From contig NC_080074.1 in assembly GCF_949987535.1 (NCBI RefSeq), positions 27,983,268-28,047,267 on the forward strand: a stretch of 64,000 nucleotides of DNA, given 5' to 3'. Below, piece after piece: positions 33,345-43,689 of this stretch. The notes under the pieces were generated by a model. It saw only the letters and a list, made by a program, of their open reading frames with translations. It had not been told where the DNA came from and made no database searches. Position 1 is the stretch's first letter. Every line of letters starts with the position of its first letter. The stretch is from Balaenoptera acutorostrata. Its lineage: Eukaryota; Chordata; Mammalia; Artiodactyla; Balaenopteridae. A program made the translations under genes and the position numbers.

Positions 33345-34610
33345 AACAGACTCTCCCAGCTAAACTGCAGTTACTATGGCACATGGTCTGTGCCTTTTTG
33401 CCTTTGATTTCCCAGCACTAGCTTATTGCCTAGTGCCAGGAAGGTACTCACTTCATGAGTTGAAATGGCCTGGTGATTTGCTGGTGCCCAGGAAAAGCAA
33501 ATGTTTCCAGACCTGTCTCGGGACTTCTTGGTCAGCAGCAAGGTGTCCAGTCATGAGCTGTAGCACAGCCTCTCCTCAGGGACTGATTCTAGGCCGTTTC
33601 CATGTTGCATCTCTGGGTATCCCAGCTCTGCCATTTCATCCAGCTTTGTGATGTCTTCTCCTGACCTTCCCCATGCATTTTCTACCTTGCTGAGTGCTCA
33701 GGGTGACCAAAGCTGAGTCAGAGCGGGGAAGATTGCAGCAGGAGGATGTAAGAGAAAAGGAAATGGGGTCAAAGGTCACCATTCGGAAGTTCTTGAGGGC
33801 ATGTGAAGATCAAAATCTATGAACTGCCCATCCAGATGTAAGGTGGGACCGAGAGTTGCATCTTGCTAGGACATTATTTCCGTTTTTATCTCAGTAATTG
33901 AGTTGGTGTATGAAGCGGAAGCAATCACTCTTTGCCTGTTTCCCCACATAAAGAAGACAGCAAAGATAATTTTCACCAAGTGTCGGAGAAGCTGTGCCAG
34001 GTCAATCTCGTAATCGAGTTTTGGCATGAGGACATTGGCCTGATTTTTTGATTCGTTGGCAACAAGTATGCTTTGGGGATGATGCCCTTTCTTCAGTTTC
34101 TCTCGTCTTGCCAGTTGAAAAGAGTTGGGCTTCTTGTGAGAAGCCGATGTGTGTTCATCTAACAAATAATATCAATTACATACTTGATAATGGTTCCCTT
34201 TTTCCTTTGGCTGCTTACAAAGGGCAGAGCCAAAACTGGCCGTTCAGCGCTTGGAAGTCTATGGGATTTCCTAACCTCGCCACTGGGATTCATTCTCTAT
34301 CCCATTTTCTTTGTCTTCTTTTCCTGCACTTCTATTTAATGGCTTATATCTTGCTGGATTGTGTGCATCTTTGTAAGCCACACCTAGTCCCTCCAGACAC
34401 AATGTGTACAAATACAAGGCTACTGACTCAAACGTTTTTATCATAGACTTGATTCCTCTCTTTGTTTTAGTGGAGCACTTTAAATTACTGACATGCATCA
34501 ATGTCCCATTACTTTCTGGAATGAATGAGTTTAGCAGAGGCCTTTTTAAGGCAAAAAGCTAAATATTAAAGTCCGTGGTTTCTAGCTGAGAGAATTTGTA
34601 ATTTTAGAAC
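33345..34610. other. Unassigned; holds an exon-like stretch on minus strand
   Basis: A weak L2 3' end may lie at about 33375-33470. The interval 33977-34158 on the minus strand is an open stretch of 60 codons. It is preceded by a possible acceptor ('ttatttgttag') and followed by a possible donor (G|GTGAAAATT). It retains several CpGs. The reading (KKPNSFQLARREKLKKGHH...) matches no protein I recognise. It may be chance. Confidence 0.35.
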
Positions 34611-34611
34611 T

Positions 34612-34988
34612 GGTTGATGAAGAAATATATGTTGAGTGGTTGCCTGAGGCAGGGGGTGGGAGGTGGGTAAAATGGGTGAAGGGGAGTCAAAAGGTACAAA
34701 TTTCCAGTCATAAGATAAATAATTCCTAGGGGTGTAATATACAGCATGGTGACTATCGTTAACAATCCTGTACTGTATATTTGAAAGTGGCTAAGAGAGT
34801 AGATCTTAAAAGTCTCATCGCAAGAAAAAAAAATTTGTAATGGTGTGTGGTGATGGATGTTAACTAGACTTATTTGGGTGATCATTTCGCAATATATATA
34901 AATATCATTATGTTGTACACCTAAAATGAATATAATGTTATATATCAATTATGTCTCAAAATATATACAAACAAATAATAAAAAAATC
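34612..34988 (+). mobile_element. L1MA-like 3' end
   Basis: Sense L1 3' UTR: 'ggtacaaatttccagtcat', 'ctgtactgtatatttgaaag', 'agagagtagatcttaaaag' and 'ttatgttgtacacctaaaat', ending near 'caattatgtctcaaaat' with an A-rich tail. Confidence 0.8.
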
Positions 34989-34999
34989 AGATACTCATT

Positions 35000-35805
35000 T
35001 CAAAAATAATCAAGTCATCAGAAATGATAGTAAGTGACTGAAGAAGTAGTGTTTGCTGAAATGAGAGGTACCAGAGGCAAGGCCGTCCTGATGTTTTAAT
35101 ACTGGCTTGTTAGACTCATTCCTACCTATTACATTTTGTTATATTTTGGCTTTTGCTCTTGTAAAATATAGGCATAGTATACAGTAGAGATCAAGGAAAA
35201 GGGAATAATTTGAGCAAGTAGATTAATACAAGTAAATCTGCAATGGTCTGTCTTAGCAAAAAAAAGAGAAAGAAAGAGAGAAAAGAAAGAAAGAGAGAAA
35301 GAATTATATACTGAAAATCTGATTGATTTTGGTAATGTTTTAAAAGGAGTTTATACCTTATTAATGCATAAACAAAAAATAAAATTAATAAATTTGTGAT
35401 TTATTAATCATATTGATTAACTATAACCAATCTACATATATTTGAAAAATAGGTGCATAGGCATCTGGTGAAAACAGGGGTCTTGGATAATGTCTTGAGC
35501 CCATGGAGAGAAGACCCTTCTCAGGAGCCCGTAGTGCCCCAAAGGCTGAGGATCCTGCCCTTACTCTGTTTTTACGGCACACTTTGTTAGGTGCTAGTGC
35601 CCCAGGTATGCTGTTGCACTAGAGTGCTTTTCTTTTGTGAAAAATGGAAAACAATGGGCTCAAACGCCACCTTCACTGATAAAATTTCCCTTCTAACTTT
35701 CTAGACATGCATCAAAATCACTTCATTAAATTTGAACAATGTTTAAGTAAGGACATATTTGTACTGAGATTTTTTAAACTGTTTAAGTCCTCTGATATAA
35801 TACGT
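35000..35805. other. No gene or nameable transposon seen
   Basis: AT-rich. Includes a GAAA-type simple repeat at 35258-35302. No long frame. Confidence 0.45.
35258..35302. repeat. (GAAA)n/(GA)n purine microsatellite
   Basis: Purine-only tract of A and G units, possibly grown from a retroposon tail, although no body adjoins it. Confidence 0.85.
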
Positions 35806-35821
35806 TTGGTTTTCTGTTTTT

Positions 35822-36101
35822 TTTTTTTTTTTAATTTATGGCTGTGTTGGGTCTTCGTTTCCGTGCGATGGCTTTCTCTAGTTGTGGCAAGCGGGGGCCA
35901 CTCTTCATCGCGGTGCACGGGCCTCTCACTATCGCGGCCTCTCCCGTTGCGGAGCACAGGCTCCAGACGCGCAGGCTCAGTAATTGTGGCTCACGGGCCC
36001 AGTTGCTCCGCGGCATGTGGGATCCTCCCAGACCAGGGCTCGAACCCGTGTCCCCTGCATTAGCAGGCAGATTCTCAAACACTGCGCCACCAGGGAAGCC
36101 T
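35822..36101 (-). mobile_element. CHR-family SINE, standard form, antisense
   Basis: About 280 bp: poly-T left edge, 'tggctgtgttgggtcttcg', 'gcggagcacaggctccag', 'gggctcgaacccg' (B box reversed) and 'ctgcgccaccagggaagcc'. TSD 'ggttttctgttttt' (35808-35821) / 'ggtgttctgttttt' (36102-36115), one mismatch. Retained CpGs argue for a fairly recent insertion. Confidence 0.95.
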
Positions 36102-36113
36102 GGTGTTCTGTTT

Positions 36114-36455
36114 TTTAAATTTTTTTTCTTCCAGGTTTATTGAGATATAATTGACATACAGCACCGTATAAGTTTAAGGTGTACAGCATAGTGATTTAAC
36201 TTACGTAGATCATAAAATGATGACCTCAGTAAGTTTAGTGAACATCCATCATCTCATGTAGATACAAAATAAAAGAAAAAGAAAAAAAATTTTTTCCTCA
36301 TGATGAGAACTCTTAGGATTTACTCTCTTAACTTTCACATATAACATACAGCAGTGTTAATTATATTATGTTGTACATTACATCCTTAGTACATATTTTA
36401 TTCCTATCAATTATATATAATTTAACAATTGTATATTCCTATTAAAAAACAGATC
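36114..36455 (-). mobile_element. L1MA-like 3' end, antisense
   Basis: Reads 'tttattgagatataattgac', 'aaggtgtacagcatagtg', 'catccatcatctcatgtag', 'ttatgttgtacattacatcc'. It is the same family as 34612-34988 in the opposite orientation. The CHR SINE abuts its tail end. Confidence 0.8.
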
Positions 36456-36459
36456 TAGG

Positions 36460-36790
36460 AAGGCGGGGGATCTCGTTTTCTGAAAAGGAAGCTGTAGAGA
36501 TGCTTGTCTGAGGTAACTCTTCAAGTTGGAGGCTGAGCTGAGATTAGAGCTTTATTTCCTAAAATGAATTCTATTACTTTTTCCCTTGACTATGGGCTTT
36601 TTTTTCCTAAATCTTTTTAGGTAAACAAGGTCACAGCGACCCCTTCATCTCTCAGCCTTTTCCCTCCAGTGACATATTAGTACAGTGCCCAGACCTGTGT
36701 CTCTGTGTTCTCCAACACCTTTGCCTCCGCTGGGGTCCTGTAATCCCTCTACCATCTACAGACAATAAGAAATCAAGATTATTCACTCTA
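36460..36790. other. No gene or nameable repeat seen
   Basis: Short block between two L1 fragments with no repeat signature or coding evidence. Confidence 0.45.
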
Positions 36791-36805
36791 GACGGCAGCT
36801 TTTCT

Positions 36806-37716
36806 TTCCTTTTTTTAAAATCTTTATTGGAGTATAATTGCTTCACAATACTGTGTTAGTTTCTGTTGTACAACAAAATGAATCAGCCATATGCATACAT
36901 ATATCCCCATATCCCCTCCCTCTTGAGCCTCCCTCCTACCCTCCCTATCCCACCCCTCTAGGTGGTCACAAAGCACCAAGCTGATCTCCCTGTGCTATGT
37001 GGTTGCTTCCCACTAGCTATCTATTTTACATTTGGTAGTGTATATATATCCATGCTACTCTCACTTTATCCCAGCTTCCCCCTCCCCACTGTGTCCTCAG
37101 GTCCATTCTCTATGTCTACGTCTTTATTCCTGCCCTGCCACTAGGTTCATCCGCACCTTTTTTTTTTTTTTAAAGATTCCATATATATGCATTAGCATAC
37201 AGTATTTGTTTTTCTCTTTCTGACTTACTTCACTCTGTATGACAGACTCTAGGTCCATCCACCTCACTAAAAACAACTCAATTTCATTTCTTTTTATGGC
37301 TGAGTAATATTCCATTGTATATATGTGCCACATCTTCTTTATCCATTCATCTGTCAATGGATACTTAGGTTGCTTCCATGTCCTGGCTACTGTAAATAGT
37401 GCTGCAATGAACATTGTGGTGCACGTCTCTTTTTGAATTATGGTTTTCTCAGGGTATATGCCCAGTAGTGAGATTGCTGGGTCATATGGTAGTTCTATTT
37501 TTAGTTTTTTAAGAAACCTCCATAGTGTTCTCCATAGTGGCTGTATCAATTTACATTCCCACCAACAGTGCAAGAGGGTTCCCTTTTCTCCACACGCTCT
37601 CCAGCGTTTATTGTTTGTACATTTTTTGATGATTGCCATTCTGACTGGTGTGAGGTGATACCTCATTGTAGTTTTGATTTGCATTTCTCTAATGATTAGT
37701 GATGCTGAGCATCTTA
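36806..37716 (-). mobile_element. Young 5'-truncated L1, ORF2 C-terminus open
   Basis: 911-bp antisense L1 with a T-rich tail at its left edge. TSD 'gcagcttttct' at 36795-36805 and 37717-37727. The minus-strand frame 37124-37768 runs 214 codons. About 200 of these are the ORF2p C-terminus with the [20 protein letters not shown] zinc-knuckle-like segment and WHIYTMEYYSAIKRNE. The first residues come from flanking DNA. An A run changes the frame near the normal stop. The upstream endonuclease and reverse transcriptase are absent, so it is dead. Confidence 0.95.
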
Positions 37717-37717
37717 G

Positions 37718-38638
37718 CAGCTTTTCTACTATATTGATTAGCTGTTTTATGGAAGAAGACTGGCACATCTGATCTATAGGATTTTTGTGGCTGTTAAACG
37801 GAATTTATTGAAACCAACTCAGCAAAGCCCTGTTTGCGTGGATAGCTATGCCTCAGGAAAGGTCTGTGCTTGAACCCCAATACTAAACAGCATGCAATGA
37901 AAGGCCCTCTTGCCTAAATCACCCCACCCCCAGCGCCCCCCCCCCCCCCTGCAGACACTTCCCAGGCTTGGGGGAAAGCTGGCAGGGCTCCATTTTGGTA
38001 ATCTCCATGTGGAGTTTTTCCTCAGCCCCTGATATGGGTTAATTCTGAATTGTAATCCAGCCTGCTTTCTGGGGGTCCCTGAGGAAATTCGGAGAGAGAA
38101 TGCAACTTGTTTTGTTGAATTGAAAACCAAGTAGCCCATGTTTGGCTAAGAGTTTTTTTTAAAAAAAAAAAAAAAAAAAAAAAGGGAAGAAGAAAAACTC
38201 ATGAGAAGAAATGAAACGCCAGGTCTCTCTTTCATGTGGGGCAGTTCAGGGTATGGGAGGACAGTGGGAGGAGGTGGGAAGAGTAGAGGAGGGAGGCAGC
38301 TGAGTTTATTTTTAACACCAAGTTAAAGGCACACTCTGTGTTCTTTCCTTTTAAAAATAGACTTTGAACCTCTTAAAACGTTTGACTCTATTCTGCCTGT
38401 GGGGTAATACCCCTTTTGTGGCTGGCAACTCCCACTGGATCTTTTCCCATTACAGGCTTACTGGCCAAGTAGTTAGAAGGATGGAAAAACCCCAGAATTT
38501 TTCTTCCGAGAGCTCCTGATCAGCATACGCACACAGCTCCTGTATGCAGAGAGGCTCATAAACTCTGGCTGCTTACCTGAACCTTGAGCTTTATGGCGTT
38601 TCTCAAAACTTGATGGTTTGGGAAAATGTCCTCTTTTT
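37718..38638. other. No gene; homopolymer tracts
   Basis: Contains a C14 run at 37936-37949 and a T8/A23 junction at 38153-38183. No transposon body was matched to the A run. A 97-codon minus-strand frame (37846-38139) reads through the C run and is not credible as coding. Confidence 0.5.
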
Positions 38639-38654
38639 AAAATAGTCCGGGTTA

Positions 38655-39081
38655 CATGGATGGACCTAGAGGTTGTCATACTGAGTGAAGTAAGTCAGAC
38701 AGAGAGAAATATTGTATGATATCGCTTGTATGCGGAATCTAAAAAAAAATGATACAAATGAACTTATTTACAAAACAGAAACAGACTCACAGACTTAGAG
38801 AAGGAACTTATGGTTACCAGTGGGGAAGGGCTGGGGGGGAGGGATAGTTAGGGAGTTTGGGATTGACATGTACACACTGCTATATTTAAAATGGATAACC
38901 AACAAGGACCTACTGTATAGCACGGGGAACTCTGCTCAATATTCTGTAACAACCTAATTGGGAAAAGAATTTGAAAAAGAATAGATACATGTATACGTAT
39001 AACTGAATCACTTTGTTGTACACCTGAAACTAACACAATATTGTTAATCAACTATACTACAATATAAAATAAAAAGTTAAA
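38655..39081 (+). mobile_element. Cetartiodactyl L1 3' end with TSD
   Basis: Sense L1: last ORF2 codons ('gagtgaagtaagtcagac') followed by the 3' UTR ('acctactgtatagcacgg', 'tgtacacctgaaactaacac'). TSD 'aaaatagtccgggtta' (38639-38654) / 'aaaatagtctgggtta' (39082-39097), one mismatch. The family is the same as the nested tail at 1699-1879 and the micro-insertion at 61475-61541. Confidence 0.95.
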
Positions 39082-39236
39082 AAAATAGTCTGGGTTAGTA
39101 AAATAGTGGATAAAGTCTTTTTGAGGTCCATTGCAATAATTTATTCATTGAGCTTATAAATGACACAACACACATGTATATACACATTTACACACATGAA
39201 ATTAGAATAAGTATGAGTAATATGATAATAGCTGAT

Positions 39237-39600
39237 CTCCAACACTTATTGAGGGCTTACTCTGTGCCCGGCACTGTTTCACATACATTTAATGCTTTGA
39301 ACAATGCTCTCAATATTATCATCCCATTTTACAGATGAGGAAACTTGGGCTCAGGGCTATTCAGTAATTTGTGAAGATTATAAAATCAGTGAGTGGTTAT
39401 GTTTTGTTTTTTGGGTTTTTTTTTTTTTTGCCCGTGAGGCATGCGGTATCTTAGTTCCTTGACCAGGGATCGAACCCATGCCCCCTGCAGTGGAAGCCCG
39501 GAGTCTTAACCACTGGACTGCCAGTGGTTTAGGGAAGTCCCTAAAGTCAGGCAGTCAAGCAGTTCAAGTCCACTGCTAGCCCATACATTTAGTCCATAAT
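39237..39600 (+). mobile_element. MIR SINE split by a short CHR SINE
   Basis: Sense MIR: 'aacacttattgagggctta', 'ctgtgcccggcactgtttc', 'cccattttacagatgagg', then after the SINE 'aagcagttcaagtccac'. Only the 3' part is poorly preserved. Confidence 0.8.
39405..39541 (-). mobile_element. Short CHR-family SINE, antisense, altered 5' end
   Basis: T-rich edge, 'ggcatgcggtatcttag', 'gaccagggatcgaaccc' and 'ttaaccactggactgcc', then an extra 'agtggttt' before 'agggaagtccc'. The extra bases create a perfect 7-bp inverted repeat (39510-39516 with 39521-39527). A decayed TSD is suggested by 'taaaatcagtgag' / 'taaagtcaggcag'. Confidence 0.85.
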
Positions 39601-39604
39601 TAGA

Positions 39605-40190
39605 AAAGGACATTTCTAATGTCCTACCTTAAAGACATTTTTGCTTCCATCTGTTGGGAAGTTATCAAATGTACTGATTTTGTTAGAACATGTTATTGCC
39701 ATTTGCAAGACAGTTGTCATAATAAAAATGTAAATCCACAATGTTGATGATGTGAAGGGTGCCCCCTTAGATGTGATATCTTTGTGCAGTGCACAGCCTG
39801 CACAAAGGTACATGGCGGCCCTAGGTATACACACACAAGCACACACACATGTACTCCTGCAGACATGGTAGTTTATGAAGAAAAAAACCATACTGCTCTC
39901 GTTTAGAAGGAGAGGGGACTAGTCTTTTAGTGTTATAGAGGTAACCAGACTGATCTGATGTTAGCAACAACTCTTCTATATGCCTCAGTCTAGAACTAGT
40001 ACAAATCTTATATGAAACTCTGAAGCTTGTATTTGTGCACAGCAGAAAAGTGCCCTACTCCCACTTCCCTCTTCTCCTCTGGGGAATACACATTGAATTC
40101 ACATTGGAACACGGTGGTCCATTTATATATGCATGTGTTAAATGGCAGCAGGGGGCGGGGAGAGAAATAGAACAGTTCACAATCCTAGGA
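39605..40190. other. No gene or nameable repeat seen
   Basis: Includes a short CA-rich patch near 39828-39850. Frames on both strands are short and domain-free. Confidence 0.45.
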
Positions 40191-40194
40191 GATG

Positions 40195-40760
40195 AAAGTT
40201 TTATTATGGAAAATTTCAGAAATATACTGAAGTAGACCAAAAAGCATAATGAACTCCACTTACCCTCATGAACCTCACACCCAGCTGCAGCAATTATCAA
40301 CTAATTATCAACTAATGACCAGTGTTGCTTCATCTATGTTTCTACTCAATCCTCCCTTATTTGAAGCAAATTCTAGACATCATATCATTTTATCCAAATA
40401 CATTGCAGTGCATTTCTCTGCAAGATGTAAACTGTTTTTTATAAACAACCACAATATTATCATTACATCTCAACAGAAATAGCAATAAGTCCTTGATGTA
40501 ATCGTATATCCAATCAGTGTTCAAAATTTCAATTGTTTTCCAAATGTCCCAAATTTTCTTTTGTTTGTTGTTTTCACCTTGTGTTTGTTTGAAATGGCAA
40601 TCAACTAAGTTCAAACATCACATTGGTGGTAGTGTCTCTTACTCTCTGAATCTACATCACTTTTTTCCACAGTCTGGATTTTGCTAACATGCTGATATGG
40701 CATCCTCATAATGTAGTTTAACACATTTCTTTGTAGCAGAATCCTTTCTGGGAGGAGTCC
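40195..40760. mobile_element. Old L1M-type repeat, orientation uncertain
   Basis: 'attatggaaaatttcag', 'agctgcagcaattatcaac', 'gacatcatatcattttatcc', 'acagtctggattttgctaac' are in the order of a repeat I associate with the untranslated end of old mammalian L1s. The exact family is unassigned. Confidence 0.55.
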
Positions 40761-40764
40761 AGGC

Positions 40765-41710
40765 ATCTGCATATTCTTTTAAGGTGCTTGAGTGAATTTG
40801 AGCCACAACCAGGCTTGGAAAGCCCTGGAAAAGCTCAATGTCTGCTCCCAGATTTCTTAATGGCTGGGTTGAAGAAATGAAACTCTGAGGATCTTACTTG
40901 GTGCCATGGTGAAAGTGTATGTCTACCACCCGTTGACAGGTGAAGAATGTTGGCTTGCTTCTTGAGGGCCTGTAGACTCCCCATGGTAATTTCCTGTTCT
41001 CCAGGAGAATAGTTTCTCAGCCAGGCTTGAGAGGGGGCAAAAAACCTGCATTGGTGGCATCGGAAAAAAGACAATCTCCCAGAGGGGTGATTTGCTTTTA
41101 TTGGGACAAGGTGAGAACCAGTAACCAGCCAGCAAATTGCCCATTAACAGGCAGAGCCTCTATTTTGCAGACCTGAGTAAGCTGGTGCTTGACTTAGTGG
41201 AGTTTAAATAACTGGTAATACCAAATGTTCTATGGATACTTGACTGATGCTAAATCTACATGTCTTCAACGGATTGTGACATGAACACATTTGATTCATT
41301 TTGTGCTTTTTTTTTTTTTTAAAGATTCTGGCTTTGCTGAAGAAATCAAACAGAGGCTGATAGGTTTGCTGGGCTCTGGTTTACAGCCTCTTTTTCCACA
41401 AGAATCTGCTGCAGTCATGTCATTGCTAGCCAAAGGCAGCCTCACCCTTGCTGTGGAAAAGGTTATCTGTCCTAGGCTGCTCCGCTTCTTGTTCAGCAGC
41501 CTGACTTTTCTTTCTTCTGTGTCTCTTGAAGGCTCAAGATAACTAAAAAATAATAACAGAACATTGCAGTTTCTTGGTAAGGTTAGGGTTTTGAGCTTTT
41601 CCCTTCCCCACTTCCACATTGGTCATCAGCACCTGCCCCATCCCCTGATGTCCTCCTTCCCTACACAGGCTGCCTGGAGAGGTGTTTGCACTGTGCTTGT
41701 TGTCACATAG
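40765..41710. other. No confident gene or repeat
   Basis: At 41324-41461 a T-rich run with 'aaag' precedes 46 open codons ending at 'gaaaag|gttatc'. The would-be donor is weak and the peptide is unfamiliar, so it is not called. Confidence 0.4.
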
Positions 41711-41714
41711 CCTG

Positions 41715-41905
41715 GGGTCAAGGTCTGCTCTGCAACCTCACTGGCTAGCTGGGTGACCTTGGGTAGGCCACTTGATGGTCTGAGCATTGATATCCTTACC
41801 TGTAAAATAAAGATTGTATCAGCTGCTCTGCCTATCCCATGAAGATGTTATGAAGATCAAATTGAGAGTTGATGTAAGGGAAAGTCCTAAGCATTGCACA
41901 AGAGC
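41715..41905 (-). mobile_element. MIR SINE, antisense
   Basis: 'ctagctgggtgaccttggg', 'taggccacttgatgg', 'cttacctgtaaaataaag' and 'gatgttatgaagatcaaat' give a clear antisense MIR. Confidence 0.85.
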
Positions 41906-41934
41906 CCTTGCAGCCTCCACTGCATCAGTTCACA

Positions 41935-42205
41935 GTGCAGAAGAAATCACATGAATTTTAGAGTCTAATAAGGTCCCATTGCCTTTTGGCTGTATCATTT
42001 TGGGCAAATTGTACTGTGAGCCTTAGTTTCCTCATAAATGAAATGGGGATTATTTTACCTGGCATTTGTTTACTTGCATCTTTATTTATTCACACCACAC
42101 TTTGATCTACTGTTGTCATGAGGACTAACACTGAGATAACATATATAAAGCACCTAACATAGATTTGGTACCCAGTAGGTTCTCAGTAAATGGAAATTCT
42201 TTTTC
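41935..42205 (-). mobile_element. MIR SINE, antisense
   Basis: Second antisense MIR close behind the first: 'ttttgggcaaattgtactg', 'cttagtttcctcataaatg', 'tgaggactaacactgag', 'aaagcacctaacatag' and 'cagtaggttctcagtaaatg'. An AT-rich block of about 60 bp expands its middle. Confidence 0.8.
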
Positions 42206-42720
42206 CTGTCCTGTTCTTGGCAACTGGACTGTGGTATGACCCAGCTGACATGTCTTCCTTTATACAGAAATATCTCTTCCTCTAGATTGCTGAGTACAGA
42301 ACTGCCTGCTTGTTCCTCTGTCCTCACCTATGAGGATGCTTGCTTACAGCCCAGACATGTTTCAAATTCTCTTTGTAAGTCTGTAGACTAGGAAGTTACA
42401 TAATGAAGTCCTTCTCTTATATTACTTGGGAATAAAGATTCCTCAACAGCATATTCGAAAAAGACCCAAAATTTTGGTTGACTACAAAATTAACATGAGT
42501 CAATAGTGTAATGAAGTGAACAGAAATCAATGAATTTTAGGAAACACTAATGGAAAGGTCCAATCCTACTGGACTCATCCTACTTGTGTTTAAGATGCTG
42601 GTGCACTGGGATGGATCACTAGAAGAGGAGAGCTGACAAAGGGCTTGGGATCCAGGGTGTTTGAGTAGCTATTAGAAAAACTGAGGATACTTAAAGATAT
42701 ATTTCAGGAGAAAGATCTTA
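42206..42720. other. No gene or nameable repeat seen
   Basis: No frame or repeat signature worth calling. Ends at the T-rich edge of a CHR SINE. Confidence 0.45.
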
Positions 42721-42729
42721 CTGTCTTCT

Positions 42730-42735
<6 letters not shown>

Positions 42736-42764
<29 letters not shown>

Positions 42765-43089
42765 ATCTGTTTCTTTTTTTTTTTTTTTTTAATGATTATT
42801 CTGTGTTTATTTTATTTATTTTATTAATGGCTGTGTTGGGTCTTCGTTTCTGTGCGAGGGCTTTCTCTAGTTGTGGCAAGCGGGGGCCACTCTTCATCAC
42901 GGTGCGCGGGCCTCTCACTATCGCGGCCTCTCTTGTTGCGGAGCACAGGCTCCAGACGCGCAGGCTCAGTAATTGTGGCTCATGGGCCCAGCCGCTCCGC
43001 GGCATGTGGGATCTTCCCAGACCAGGGCTCGAACCCGTGTCCCCTGCATTGGCAGGCAGATTCTCAACCACTGCGCCACCAGGGAAGCC
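42736..43089 (-). mobile_element. CHR-family SINE, standard form, long tail
   Basis: Antisense SINE with an unusually long tail. The left edge holds about 30 T, then 'aaatatctgtttc', more T, and a TTTAT-rich stretch before 'tggctgtgttgggtc'. The 3' side ends 'ccagggaagcc'. TSD 'ctgtcttctgttttt' at 42721-42735 and 43090-43104, exact. Retained CpGs suggest a young insertion. Confidence 0.95.
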
Positions 43090-43142
43090 CTGTCTTCTGT
43101 TTTTTAAAGGAACCATTTTGAGATATGTCAGAGCACACGGTT

Positions 43143-43441
43143 CTTTTTTTTTTTTTTAATTTATTTATTTATTTATGGCTGTGTTGGGTCTTCGTTTCTG
43201 TGCGAGGGCTCTCTCTAGTTGTGGCAAGCGGGCGCCACTCTTCATCGCGGTGCACGGGCCTCTCACTATCGCGGTCTCTCTTGTTGCGGACGGAGCACAG
43301 GCTCCAGACGCGCAGGCTCAGTAATTGTGGCTCACGGGCCCAGTTGCTCCGCGGCAAGTGGGATCTTCCCAGACCAGCGCTCGAACCCGTGTCCCCTGCA
43401 CTGGCAGGCAGATTCTCAACCACTGCGCCACCAGGGAAGCC
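43143..43441 (-). mobile_element. CHR-family SINE, second copy sharing the neighbour's flank
   Basis: Antisense SINE 52 bp right of the previous one. Its right flank 'ctgtcttctgttttt' (43442-43456) is identical to the neighbour's TSD, while its left flank ('cagagcacacggttc') does not match, so it lacks its own TSD. A 4-bp 'cgga' duplication lies in 'ttgcggacggagcac'. Body about 300 bp. Confidence 0.95.
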
Positions 43442-43689
43442 CTGTCTTCTGTTTTTGAATGGGCCAAGCAATTAGAGAAAATAGAACACCACCACTTTGC
43501 ATTTACGTAAAAGAACAAATTTCTAAGGTGTATGTACAGGCATGCATTTGAGGCTATGTGACTTAACTGGGAGGAATTAGAGATAGAAGTTATAGGGGAG
43601 TAGTTCTAGTAGTGGTATTTCTATTTCTATTCCTGCTTCAAACTCTGAGCTATTGTAAGCATTTGCTATTACAACACGTTTAAAACTGG

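Noticed and set aside
37124..37768. 214-codon frame as a possible gene
   Set aside because: It is the C-terminal remnant of L1 ORF2p in a 5'-truncated, TSD-flanked L1, with a few host codons at its start.
38153..38183. T8/A23 junction as a retroposon tail
   Set aside because: No body with matching flanks was found on either side, so it is left as a homopolymer tract.
41324..41461. Possible 138-bp exon after a T-rich run
   Set aside because: The T run could be a retroposon tail, the donor (AAAAG|GTTATC) is weak, and the peptide is unfamiliar.
42796..43475. Overlapping frames of 79-118 codons on both strands
   Set aside because: All lie in two GC-rich CHR SINEs, whose low stop density in several frames is a composition effect.
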